A DNA stretch of 64,000 nt from Symbiodinium natans (Eukaryota; Sar; Dinophyceae; Suessiales; Symbiodiniaceae): assembly GCA_905221605.1 (NCBI GenBank), contig CAJNDS010002354.1:1-64000 (forward strand). The letters run 5' to 3'. Position numbers and translations under genes: made by a program. The first letter of the stretch is position 1; the number at the start of each line of letters is the position of its first letter. Positions 31,194 through 41,129 of this stretch are shown piece by piece. The notes beneath the pieces were generated by a model, which searched no databases, was not told the DNA's origin, and saw only the letters and a program-made list of their open reading frames with translations.

Positions 31194-31777
31194 GAAGAAG
31201 AAGCCAGCAAGAAGCATCGAGAAGGGTGACGACTGAACGCAGCGTGAAGCATGTATAGATTTTCTGAAGCTGTGTACATAGAAGTTCGAGCACCCCGAAC
31301 ATTGCACGAAGTACAAAGTAGGTACAACGAATGTTTTTGAATAAGCAAGGACCCCAATACGCCTTGTGATATTCACACGAGTTTCACCAAGAAGAAAGTA
31401 GTTTCACGAAGAGTTTCACGAAGCAGGACTAGGAGTGTAAGGTGCAGCCAGGTAGAGGCAAGAACAGTTGAAGAAAGAAGATGGTTAGGTAAAAGAGAAG
31501 ACCACACAAGAGCCATAGGCTGGCCACAGGGCTGAGACTCACAAGATGAGGACTCTAAGACAAGCCCGTGTAACTAGAAATTCGAGGTTAGGAGTTTATG
31601 CATGTTTCAAGAAACAAAGCAGAAAGAACTGGGTAAAAGACCTTGGACTAGAGGAGACGAATGTCCCCAGTTCAGTACACTTGAAGTCCGAAACAGCTCT
31701 TCGTCTTTTGGCACAGCAGTGAGAATCACTGCAGGAAAGAGAACGCCCTAAAGCCTTCGATCTGTTCCGAGGCGGGG
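31194..31777 (+). other. Copia-1 3' untranslated region with polypurine tract at 31,769-31,777
   Basis: There is no coding frame. The last nine bases before the 3' LTR are GAGGCGGGG, a purine-rich primer for plus-strand synthesis; Copia-2 has the near-identical CAGGCGGGG at the same position. Confidence 0.75.
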
Positions 31778-31977
31778 TGTTAAGTGTACAGCATGTATCC
31801 AGGTACAGTGAATGGGTGCAGTAGGAAAGACACCAAATGCCCTAAGGCATGTTGAGTCTGAGCAGAACGAGTTTGACACCGGAGGCTTAGGCTCAAGAGT
31901 CGAAAGCGAGAAAAGTTGTTTTGCCTTTAGAGCGTGGTAGGAAAAGTGAGCCATGATGTTTACCACGTTTTTCAACA
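31778..31977 (+). repeat. Copia-1 3' LTR
   Basis: Identical over 200 bp to the 5' LTR at 21,110-21,309 and followed directly by the target duplication GTCGG. Confidence 0.95.
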
Positions 31978-31982
31978 GTCGG

Positions 31983-33328
31983 ACTTGCCGAGTGTCATCA
32001 ATGCCAGTTTTCCTGCAATGCTCAGCTACGCTGACCCAGATTATTGGCTGGGTGCACTTCTGCTCGCATTCGAGTCCCACCAAAAAGGTCCCCTGGAGCG
32101 TACGGCAGGGCTGCCCATTGTTATTGGTTTTCCTGAATCTGACAATAAAATTACTGACCTGCAGATCAATGTGCCGCCTGCAGCCATGGTGGCCTTCTTG
32201 GCTGGCCGCGCTTATCGGTGTCCCAAGTGCCCTACTACCAAATATGTGATGGACGCGCACAGTGGACTGCCACAAGTCACTGGCCAAGCCTCCCAAGAAG
32301 CCTTGCAGGCATGGGCCGCAGCTGCTAAGCACACGGACGTGGAAACGGCCAGGCTTGCCCAGCCCAGCCTGAATACGTTCCTAGGCATCACGCTGCAGGG
32401 CACACAGACACTTGGGCAAAGGCACTATCAAGAATTTAGGCCGGACCTCCCCCCTGCCCATTTCCTTGACGCCATCCGGCTTGCTCTTGCGGCCTCGGTG
32501 GCCAACCAAAACATTGAACATTTTTGGTCAGTTTTTAACTTGGAATGGCCTGACACTTCTCACAGAATGGCTGTTTTTCTACGGCGAGTGTTGCCCCTAG
32601 AGTGCTTGCTCTCCTCGCCCTGTGCTGCGCCTGTGGAAGCGAACACTGCAGCAACCTCGCCGGAGGTCGTCAGCATCTCTTCCGAAACTAACGAAGGCTC
32701 TCCCTGCCCGATGGATGACATGTCGGACGCGGAGGACGAACCCGAGGCACAGGTGAATGATTGGCGCTTCTCGGAGCTGCGAACCACTGACCTTGCAGCT
32801 TTGCGAGAAGTGGATGTCTCCGCCCCTTTCCGGCTGCCAGTCATCTTTGATGCGCATTGGAAAGGGATCAGCACCACACCCACCAAGCATGGGCCCCAAC
32901 GTCCCCAAAATGCGTGGTATGACGCAGCCACTGCTCATTGGGCTGCCATTAAGGGGCTCATGCGAGCCAAACATCCAACCAAGCAGCGACTCAACAGCTT
33001 CTGGTTTAGGATGTACTGTCATGGCACCCCCAAGGACCCTGATCCTTCGGCCCTGCGTGCTGCAGTTACCTCCTTCCCCTTTCAGTATAAGGACGAAGGT
33101 GTTGTGCAGTACAGGCAAATCCAGGAAGCTGTCCGGGTGATGTGGCTCGCGGCCCAAACCTCAATGACAAGATACATGCGTATCCCCATTCCGGACGGCA
33201 TCCCTGAGTGGGGGGTTGATGAGCAAGAGCTGCCTCCAATGCAGGTCATGCCCAGCCGTACGCGTTCCCATACCACCTCAGCTGGCCATCGCTCCCGGCG
33301 TCCGGACTGGGATGGCTCCTGGCAATAG
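31983..33328 (+). CDS. Giant helicase ORF, part 2: C-terminal 448 residues downstream of the Copia-1 insertion
   Basis: Directly after the 3' copy of the target duplication (31,978-31,982) the frame of part 1 resumes with DLPSVINASF and runs to the stop at 33,328. The split codon (g before the element, ac after it) restores Asp. Parts 1 and 2 together are exactly divisible by three, so the gene was open when the element landed. The segment contains a small Cys pair (YRCPKCPTTKY) and acidic and Pro-rich stretches but no domain I recognise. The frame is also open through the 3' LTR from a GTG at 31,934, which could allow LTR-driven expression of this part; that is speculation. Confidence 0.7.
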
Positions 33329-35180
33329 ACAGCAAACTGTCATCTGAGGGCTCCTACTGACGCCATGCGAACGCGCCATTGAGTCCTTTCATGGCATGCT
33401 GCCTAGCGTGATGTGAGCCCTCACATCTCCTCGCCGATACATGCCGCAAGACTACCTCGGGATATTCTTGGTTTGGCAACCCTCTCGTGGTCTATGCCAC
33501 GGATTGGATCGTGCTTGTCTTTTGTGTGCTTACAGCTTGCAGCTGTGAACACCCTTCTGGGTCGGCCCCGCGGTGTGCCTGTGGGAACGGGGGGCCTTTC
33601 TTTCGTGGTTGCTCCACTGGCCATCTGCCACGGACTACCCTGGACCGGTCCTGCCTGGATGTTCCAGCTTTGTCATCGGTAAAACGGCCAATCTTCCTTT
33701 CCTCTGCCCCCTCTAGGTGGGCAGGTTGCCCGCTTCTATGTGCTACGACCGTGTGTGAACCCCTCGGACTTGAGTGTTGACCATCTCTCGTCTGGACGGT
33801 GACACCCCCTTGTCGTACAACGGCGTCATGCCAATTGGGAGAGACCAGCTAGGGGATGCTGCTTCTGGGCTGTGGACACTTCTACGCGGAGATCAGGTTT
33901 CCACTTCCCTGGCAATGTGCCATCGAGCACCTGTGGACAACCTGGCCTTCACGAGAGCCATTCTCGCCTGTGCTTGGGTTGCTGCGGGGTTCCCTGCCTG
34001 CTTGGGTGTATATCTCTGCTTGCGTCAAAGCAGCCATACATGACTACCTCCCCATCGGTAGGTGGCCAAGCGTGATGTGAGCCCTCACATCTCCTCGCCG
34101 ACGTCTGTCGGTTTGGGCATGGAGGGTCTGATTCTGGTTATTGAACCCTCAACCCTCACCGGCCAAGGAGATAGTTGCTTGGCCTTGAGTGCGAAGTTTC
34201 GACTGGGGGACTCTCCCGCTTCCTGCGGGGCAGGTGGGGTCCCCGCCTGCTTGGGTTTACCTGATGGCTCTGATTGGAACGAAGCAGTCAAGCCTGCTTT
34301 GGCCGTCGGACTCTTGTGAGTCAAAAGAACGTTGCGCCTTGTGCTCGGAGAGGCTCCACTGGCTGACCACCATGGAGTGCTCTGGGCTGGTCCTACCCTT
34401 TGTTCTTGCCGTTAAGTCCCCACTGGCTGACCACCATGGGGCAACTTTATACTTCGGATCAAGAAGGTTGACACCTGCAACGTCCCGTGCCAAGGCACGA
34501 CTATGCCCCACCTGTGATGGCGGACTTGTGAACCTTCTCGTGAACGGCCTTGGCTGGTGCTGAATGTATTCGCATCGGTGGCTGCATGATGGTGGTTTTG
34601 TGAATCTGGCAACGTCGCATTTTGCGACGCACCTGCGCACTCGGTGCTACATGTGTGCTCCCGGCCTCTTCGACGATTTCGAGTACTGAGTGCACAGGGT
34701 GACCTAGCAGTTCGGCGCGCTGGCTGTGGACACTTCTACGTGGAGATTATGCACCCGCTGACTTGGCAGGGAGCCATTCCCCACTTGTAGAACAACCTGG
34801 CCCTCTTGAGACTCTAGAGGGTCACCCTCGTCTGAGCTTGGCCTGCGGCAGGGCAAGTGGGCTCCCCGCCCGCGTGGATGTTACCTGAAGGCTCTGATTG
34901 GACCAAAGTAGCAATACCATGGAGATCCTTGCACTTCGGCACCAATGTGATGTGAGCCCTCCCATCTCCTTACCGACGTACCTCGCGGGTTTGGGTTTGG
35001 AGGGACCTGATGCGTGCCGATGCGCAGGCCAGCGCCAAGGTTGCGTGGCCTTGTGTGAGATGCCTGGACTGGGAGGTTCCTCGTTGTCATTATAAACCCT
35101 GTGGCGTTAAGGGTTTGGTAACTCGCTGTGGACTCTCCCCGTGGAATCGGTAGCTGCAGCGACTCTCGCCCCCCCTTTGG
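33329..35180 (+). pseudogene. Decayed copies of the hydrolase-like ORF of 11,797-12,733
   Basis: Two long degenerate copies are recognisable. At about 33,860-34,130 the GCGHFY motif, the PLPW segment and a GAGCCCTCACATCTCC stretch reappear in the same order as in 12,100-12,400. At about 34,718-35,010 the same order is seen with stops (for example TAG after CCCCACTTG). Shorter pieces lie near 33,390-33,470 and 34,210-34,320. No copy keeps an open frame, so these are relics. They show that this gene family has been duplicated repeatedly, downstream of the helicase ORF. Confidence 0.6.
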
Positions 35181-35526
35181 CCGTGCGCGGGCACCTCTCT
35201 GGGTGGGCACTTGTACGCCAGGTTAACTGGAGAACCCTGTGCTCGGAGCTACTCCATTGGCTGACCACCATGGAGTGCCCTGGGCCGGTCCTGCTTTGAT
35301 TGTTCTTGCTGTTAAGTCCCCACTGGCTGACCTCCATGGGGCATATGCCCCCTGTGCCGGGCGCGGACACCTCTCTGGGTGGGCACTTGTACGCCAAGGT
35401 GAATGGAGCACCCAAAACTCGGAGCTACTCCACTGGCTGACCACCATGGAGTGCCCTGGGCCGGTCTTGCCTTGATTGTTCTTGCTGTTAAGTCCCCACT
35501 GGCTGACCACCATGGGGCATATGCAC
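34348..35526 (+). repeat. Repeats with the CTGGCTGACC(A/T)CCATGG core, including a 176-bp tandem duplication
   Basis: The unit at about 35,181-35,350 is repeated at 35,357-35,526 with an offset of exactly 176 bp at three check points. Each unit contains two CTGGCTGACC-type cores, about 75-80 bp apart. A third, partial unit lies at 34,348-34,445. Another duplicated piece links about 34,574-34,730 and 35,656-35,800 (GCTGCATGATGGTGGTTTTG against GCTACATGATGGTGGTTTTG, followed by GAGTACTGAGT in both). Confidence 0.8.
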
Positions 35527-35799
35527 ATCTTTCATCCCCCCAGGGAGTCTGACTTGCAACATCCTTTCGCCATTGAGTGTCGGTTGTCTGTCCTTGACAA
35601 CGAGTACGTGATCCGAACCTCTTCTGATGACCTCGGTTTGAATAACCGCTGTCGCACCAGTGGCTACATGATGGTGGTTTTGAGAATCTGGCAATGTCGC
35701 AATTTGCGATTCCCCCACAAGCTCTGTGCTTCCTTGTGAACCGGGACTTCATTGACGACCTCGAGTACTGAGTCCGTGGGGTATCTAGTAGTTCAGCGC

Positions 35800-35961
35800 G
35801 ATTGCTCGCTTTGTTTCTTTGGTGTTTGTTTGCTTGGTGGTTGCTTGGTGTGTCTGGCGGATTGTGTGCGCTGACTTTGTTTCACCCTTTACGTCGAGCC
35901 CCACAAGACCGGCCTACTGTGCTACTGATGTAGTAAAGAGGCGTCAGTCCAAAAAAAAAAA
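35800..35961 (+). repeat. Retroposon-type 3' tail ending in A11
   Basis: GGCCTACTGTGCTACTGATG and then AGTAAAGAGGCG lead into A11 at 35,951-35,961. The same tail occurs at 55,538-55,582 (+, A11) and in reverse at 52,095-52,143 (T7). A shared 3' end plus poly(A) is a hallmark of LINE/SINE-type retroposition. It could be the 3' end of the large RT-bearing unit upstream or of a separate SINE-like family. Confidence 0.65.
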
Positions 35962-36719
35962 GAGCAAGAAAGTCAAAGTGAGGAATCTGTACGCAGTGGC
36001 TTGGTTGTTCCTTACAACCCAAACTCTCCCCTTTCGGCGTGCCCTCCGGCGGCATCTACCGATAATCCTGTTGCGCAAACTCTCGTCCTCCTCCGATCTA
36101 AGAGTTAACCGAACGATGGTTCTCGGTTCGTCGGTGGCTTGCTAGAGATGGTGGTTCTTCTTCCAAATAACCTTGTTTTCAATGTACCAAAGTCTTTGTC
36201 CTGCGCTTATCCGGTTCCATTCAGCAGACGATTCGAATTGGGCTTGTGCGTGCAAGCGTACGGTCGTTCTATTCTTGTGTGTCCTGTTCGTAGTCCAAGT
36301 CTGCTCCTCCAATTTCGGTAGCCTTCGCCTTGCGCTCTCTCTCTTGCTTCGGGTTCAAATTTGCTCTTAGGCTTGCCCTTTTCCCAGAACGTGGTGCATT
36401 CCGTCCACTTCTTGGTAAGCTTCGTCTTACTCCTCATTCTATCCTTTTCCAGGACCTTAGTGGAACCATCGGCGTATACGATCCACGTTCGTTGTCTCGG
36501 CTCCAACTCCTATCTCTAGAACCGCCGATGCTCTTAACCTTATCTCCGGGCAGACACAAATCTTTTCTGGGCAGTATGTAATGCAGCGTCCACAAATTAT
36601 CAACCTCGTCATGTTTCCAGAAATCTCCGTTTCTTGGGTGTTGGTTATCGCACTTTATATTTCTACAACGTTGGCTCGGACGCACCGCTTCTCTGCTTGG
36701 CGTAGATTGGAGCTGTGGT
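35962..36719. other. Unassigned stretch
   Basis: Several short minus-strand frames (for example 36,207-36,506 and 36,434-36,685) have Lys/Arg- and Trp-containing text similar in flavour to the tail of Copia-3. I cannot assign them safely. No RNA gene or clear repeat was seen. Confidence 0.3.
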
Positions 36720-36925
36720 GAAGACTGGCAGTATCATTCACACCGCCAACTTATATGCGGCAACAGGGTTGGAAATGGAGCAAGTTCAAGAAAGCTAGGG
36801 CAAACACACAAGGTTTGACCTTACGCAAAGGCCTCTGCTGCTCTCGTCTGGCGGCAAGCTTTGACCGAAGCTGGCAAATTGCCCCCTTCGAACCCCAGGG
36901 TACAGAGCGGTTGCCCAGACTTGCG
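36720..36925 (+). pseudogene. Rearranged fragment of a second copy of the giant helicase gene
   Basis: On the + strand 36,725-36,858 encodes GSIIHTANLYAATGLEMEQV, an internal stop, then TQRPLLLSSGG. This matches residues about 50-98 of the giant ORF (GSIIHTANSYALTGLEMETV and TQRPLLLS). The next part of the gene (AQLWARALYPQV in the intact copy) is found on the opposite strand at about 36,925-36,870 as AQVWATALYPGV. The orientation flips at AAGCTT (36,858-36,863). The fragment proves another copy of this gene and a local inversion or chimeric join. Confidence 0.6.
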
Positions 36926-38122
36926 AGCTTGTAGCAGGAGTTTTCTCCTTCTTCTCCAACTTCCTTGGGATCAAAGAACGCTTCTTCGATGCCTTGGCCT
37001 TTGCCTCCATGGCCTTCTTCACTTCATCTCGCTTTTTCGCTTTCTCGAGCTCTTCCATTGGAAATCCCGCTGGATCCTTTAATGCGATGTTGACCATCTC
37101 GTCTTCTTTCTCTCCGGCATCATTCGTCATCTTCTTCTTCTTCAACAGTTGGTCCTTCCGTCTCCGGCTCCTTTTCCTACTTACACTTCTTAAGTTTCTC
37201 CACACTCCATTTCAAATTTGGTGGCATTCCTTTTGGCTCGGCAGGTCTCTTATCTACCATCTTCTAAGTTTCTTATTAACTTCCAGTACCTGCCTTTTCC
37301 TTTTCAACCTTGGCTTTGTCTTCATTCGCTTGGCCTTGTGTGGTACCAGCAACGTTGGTGGGTATGACTTCCCCACTCCGTGTGCTCAGAGGGGCTCTTG
37401 GTGGTGTAGCAGCACCACTTGCAGAGACTACGGTTCTTCTTTTTTCGCCACTCAGCACTTGGCACCTTTTCCGTTTCTCTTTTGCCAAATCCAACATCTC
37501 TTGGCATTCCACCGCACAATGCGGTTCCTTGCAGAAAAAACATTCTGGCTGGCGCTTACCAGTCTTCTTGTCGCCTTGGATACTCTTTTCCCCTAAATTC
37601 TAAAGCCACTTTGGGTTACCTTGCTCAGGTCTTGCTCTTCTTTCTTCTTCTTTCCTTCACTTTTATTCTTCTTCTCTTGAACGTCATCAACTGTCACGAC
37701 TTCCGGCACTTCCTTGTGCAGCCATTGACTCTGCCTGGCTTCTTGGAATTTTTACTACTGGACTTTCCATCGTCTCCTTGAACTTCTTGAACATTCTCTT
37801 TGTCTCTTCGAACTTCAGGGCGTCGCCATCGATCCCTGTCTCAACCTTGCTCCCTTTTCGTCCAGCCCCATTGAGCTTGCAATCGTTGCCCATAGGCCTT
37901 CCTTTAATAGGATGACGGGTCTCCCATCGTCTTCTCCTCCTTATTCTCCTTTGCCTTTGAAGTCTTAGGCTCTTCAGCCTCTTCAGACAAACTTAAGAAG
38001 TACTCATCGTCGGTCTTGTTCCTTCTTCACTCTCCTCCTGCGTCTCTTCATCCTTTGGAGCACTCTCCTCTTTCAGAAGCATTCTTCTCTTTCTCTTCCT
38101 TAGGGGCATTCTCCTCTTTTCC

Positions 38123-38452
38123 TCAGAGGCATTCTCCTGGAGCAAATTCTCCCTTCGAGCCATTGCTCCTTGCCGCAAGCTCTTCAACTCGCTGCTCCAT
38201 CACTTCGGAATGCTCTTCAGCCATTCCTTCTTTTCTTTCCTTTCTTTCTACTCTCAAAAGCTTGATCCGCAAAACGGCTGTGACGGAAATCAAGTAGCAA
38301 CAACCGCATCCTATCAACACAACCATAACTTTCATGCACAGCGTTGATCCTTCATGTTTTCCACTTTCTTCTTCTTCTTCTTCGCTGAACTTCTTCGCTT
38401 CACCTAAGGCTACAAGAACAGCCATGGTGACGGCTTGGATGATCTTTGTCAA
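38123..38452 (-). pseudogene. Copia-3 C-terminal membrane segment remnant
   Basis: The frame contains MKVMVVLIGCGCCYLISVTAVL, a likely transmembrane helix, preceded by an acidic stretch and followed by Lys/Glu-rich text. Copia-1 has the same order after its RNase H (membrane segment, then charged coiled coil). Here the part carrying RT and RNase H is missing. More charged text in broken frames fills 38,100-36,930. Confidence 0.45.
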
Positions 38453-39182
38453 CTCCTCTTCGCACTTTCCAGCTATTCTTACATTCGTGTCTTCTGGCAG
38501 CTCTCAAGACTTTCATCTCTGTAAGTCGGCTTAGTGCTCTCTTGACACAACGCTGACCTTCGTCAGCTCATCTTCGTCCAACTTCGGAGGTCCATCTTCG
38601 AACTTGTTTCACTTTGGCATGCTTTCCTTGAACTCTTCGTCTTCTCCGAGCTCTGAGCTTCCATCCTCTTCGGAACCGGTAGCCTCTTCGGCTGCTTTGA
38701 CCGTCCTGTCAACTGCTCTTGGCAAAAAAATCCACGGCGTTCCACATGCATTCGCAGTGTCTCCACCTTAAACGTTGGCGAACATTGTCTTATTGTTCGA
38801 CTTTTGATAAATTTATGTTCGAAACCATGTCCTTTCCAACGAAGATTCCTTTCTTCCATGATTCACCTTTCTCTTTCGTCTTTGGCAGTGGTTTAGCCAC
38901 AACCACACGTTCCTTTGTACTTACGGTCAAATACCAACTCGAACAGAGTCTTACCTGTTAAACAACAAACCTGTTCAACAAGAACGCTGCATGTCTTGGT
39001 GCCCATAATACAACGTACTTTCGCTTGTGATTTTCACTTTCGCTTTCTTTTCAACTCCACACTAAAGTCTTCAATAGGTTTCTTACTGTTTGTACCCATC
39101 TTTCAACTTGCGCTCCTTGGTGTGTGTCTGGTGCCACATCTTAAATCTCTTCTGCATTTTCCTTACGCTTGCACTTTCTTTC

Positions 39183-39695
39183 TCAACGCAATCGCTGGTT
39201 TGGTGTCCGTGGTTGCATCAGCATCAGCACTCTACAAACTTCTTCTACCAGATAGTTCGTAACTTCCTTGCTCTGAACTGGAATTGCATGGACAAACTTT
39301 GTCTTTTGGTCCACCATAACCAAACTTATGCACAATGCATCTTTCACATCTTTTCGCATCTTCTTTGTTTCTTGTTCCGGTAAACTTAAAATCCATGCTT
39401 GCCAACAACGCTTCATACTTCTTCTCTGTTACCTTAAAGTCGTCTTCTCTACTACTTGTTGCCGAACAACTTTCACACCAATCTGCCTTCGGTAGGTGTC
39501 AACTTGTGTCTCTTTTCTTTCTTCGCTCGGCGCTTCCGGTCTCTTCTCTCCATCTGGCTCTCTTGAGAACTCAACCTTAAGTCCTTTCAAGATTTCCACT
39601 AGTTCCTTCATCTTGTTCGAAGCCACAGCTTCCTTCCAGTCTTTGCCAAAGGGCTTTACTTCCTGTCTTTCCTGCTTTGAGGAACTTGCACGCAT
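39183..39695 (-). pseudogene. Copia-3 integrase remnant
   Basis: The frame 39,183-39,416 contains CISLVMVDQKTKFVHAIPVQ and EVTNYLVEEVCRVL, which fit the beginning of a retroviral-type integrase core. The segment 39,429-39,695 is charged spacer text before it. The later D and E catalytic positions were not found, so the integrase is truncated. Confidence 0.5.
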
Positions 39696-40292
39696 TTCTT
39701 GCTTTAGCGTGTGCTCGCTGGTGTCAGTTCGATTCCTTCGATCTTCTTTCTCTCATCCATTGCTTCTCCAAGTTTTGGAAGTTGTTCTTTAACCCTTTTC
39801 CGTTCACTCTTATCGTTCTCTTCTTGTAGCTGCTGTTCTAGACCTGGCGCTTGTGCCATTCCTCTATGCCTTTGTCAATGTCTTGCTGCAACTCTTCTTC
39901 TGCTACCTTTCCACAGGTCTTCTTGTCCTTGTGGTTCCATTTCCACATCACGCTTCTCTTCTGTCTCCTTCTTCTTGTACGGACTGCTTACTCTCCGTAA
40001 TCTTCAACCATGATCGTGATGACCACTGACTTCTCGATCTCTGGCACTATAACCATTGTGCTCTTCTCTCCACTCCTCGGCACACTCATAAAACTCCATG
40101 TCTTTCCAGACTATCTGTTCTTCTTCATGTCTGGTTCTCAGCGTTGTTCTGTGCTTGAACGATTTTCCTTCGTCTCTTCCAAGGCTGTACGAAGTGTTCA
40201 CGTCCCAGTCGATTCTCACTGGCCGTCCGTCAGTGAGGTAAAACCAGCCTTCTTCGTACTTGCCATTCTCATGTTATCTTTCAGTTTCTTCG

Positions 40293-40941
40293 TCAGGGTA
40301 AGTTTCCTGATTGAGATCGGCACATCATCTTGTATTCTCCATTGCCGCTCGGTAGATTCTCAGATCTGTCACCGTTGAATTCCTTGAAAACCTTATCGGG
40401 ACATACGACACCGACGTTCCATTCTTCCGCTTCACAAACTTCGAACACACTGTATGCGTCCTGGGGCTCGATTCCCCATCCGACTTTGTACAGTTTTCCC
40501 ACTGCGAACAGCGGTTGGGTCACTTGACCAAACACGGCGGTGTCCTTGACCTGAATCACTCTTCCATCGGATCTTTGGAATTCGAACGTTATGTTGGTTC
40601 TTGCTTCGATCGTTCTGATTGCATTTCCTTGTGCATCCGTGATGACCATCTTCAGTGTTGGAAGTTCCACTTCTCGAGGTCTTCGCTATAATAGCTTAAC
40701 GGCAAGACATGGCAGTCTGCTCCACTGTCTAGCACAACTTCGATCAGGTCTTCATACCCTGGTAACCGCACCGTTCGCACTCGATCCTTACTCGCTTCTA
40801 ACACTTGGACTTGGACTTGGATTCTCAATCGATTCCTGTCTGACTTCTGGTTGGTCTTCTTCTAAAGTGCTTGGACTTGGACTTGGATTCTCAATCGATT
40901 CCTGTTTGACTTCTGGTCGGTCTTCTTCGTACCACATTTGA
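40293..40941 (-). pseudogene. Copia-3 aspartic protease region
   Basis: On the minus strand, about 40,750-40,685 reads LIEVVLDSGADCHVLPLSYY, the retropepsin active-site DSGA. Downstream frame 40,293-40,670 keeps the conserved follow-up (VTQPLFAVGKLYKVGWGI), which matches VNPLLAVGKLLKNGWEI of Copia-1. Upstream, a 66-bp unit is tandemly duplicated (about 40,798-40,929; SIENPSPSP text in both copies). Confidence 0.75.
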
Positions 40942-41129
40942 TACTCGTCCAATTCGTTCAGCTCTTCATCTCCTTGGCTTATGTCGAACACTTGAACTTC
41001 TGTTGTCTTCACCATTCTCACGTAGGGCTTTTCCCCATTCTCGGAACATTTCGATCAGATCTACGATCTCTTCATCGTCTTCTTCATCAACTTCCTCGAT
41101 TCTTGTCATTGACCTCTCATTGATTCTTC

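Larger units (their letters stand above)
21110..31977 (+). mobile_element. Copia-1: complete Ty1/copia-type LTR retrotransposon
   Basis: The 10,868-bp element has two 200-bp LTRs that are identical as read (21,110-21,309 and 31,778-31,977), both starting TG and ending CA. A primer-binding site, a purine-rich tract and a 5-bp target duplication are present. Internal order is membrane/zinc module, Gag, zinc knuckle, protease, SAP-like segment, integrase, RT, RNase H and a long C-terminal extension. Integrase before RT defines Ty1/copia. LTR identity indicates a very recent insertion, yet two single-base frameshifts (near 23,365 and 30,161) break the ORF. These could be post-insertion mutations or sequence errors. 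Confidence 0.95.

Noticed and set aside
37480-37550. Zinc knuckle in CFFCKEPHCAVEC on the minus strand of the Copia-3 tail
   Set aside because: The Cys/His spacing does not fit a CCHC knuckle, and the surrounding frames are broken.
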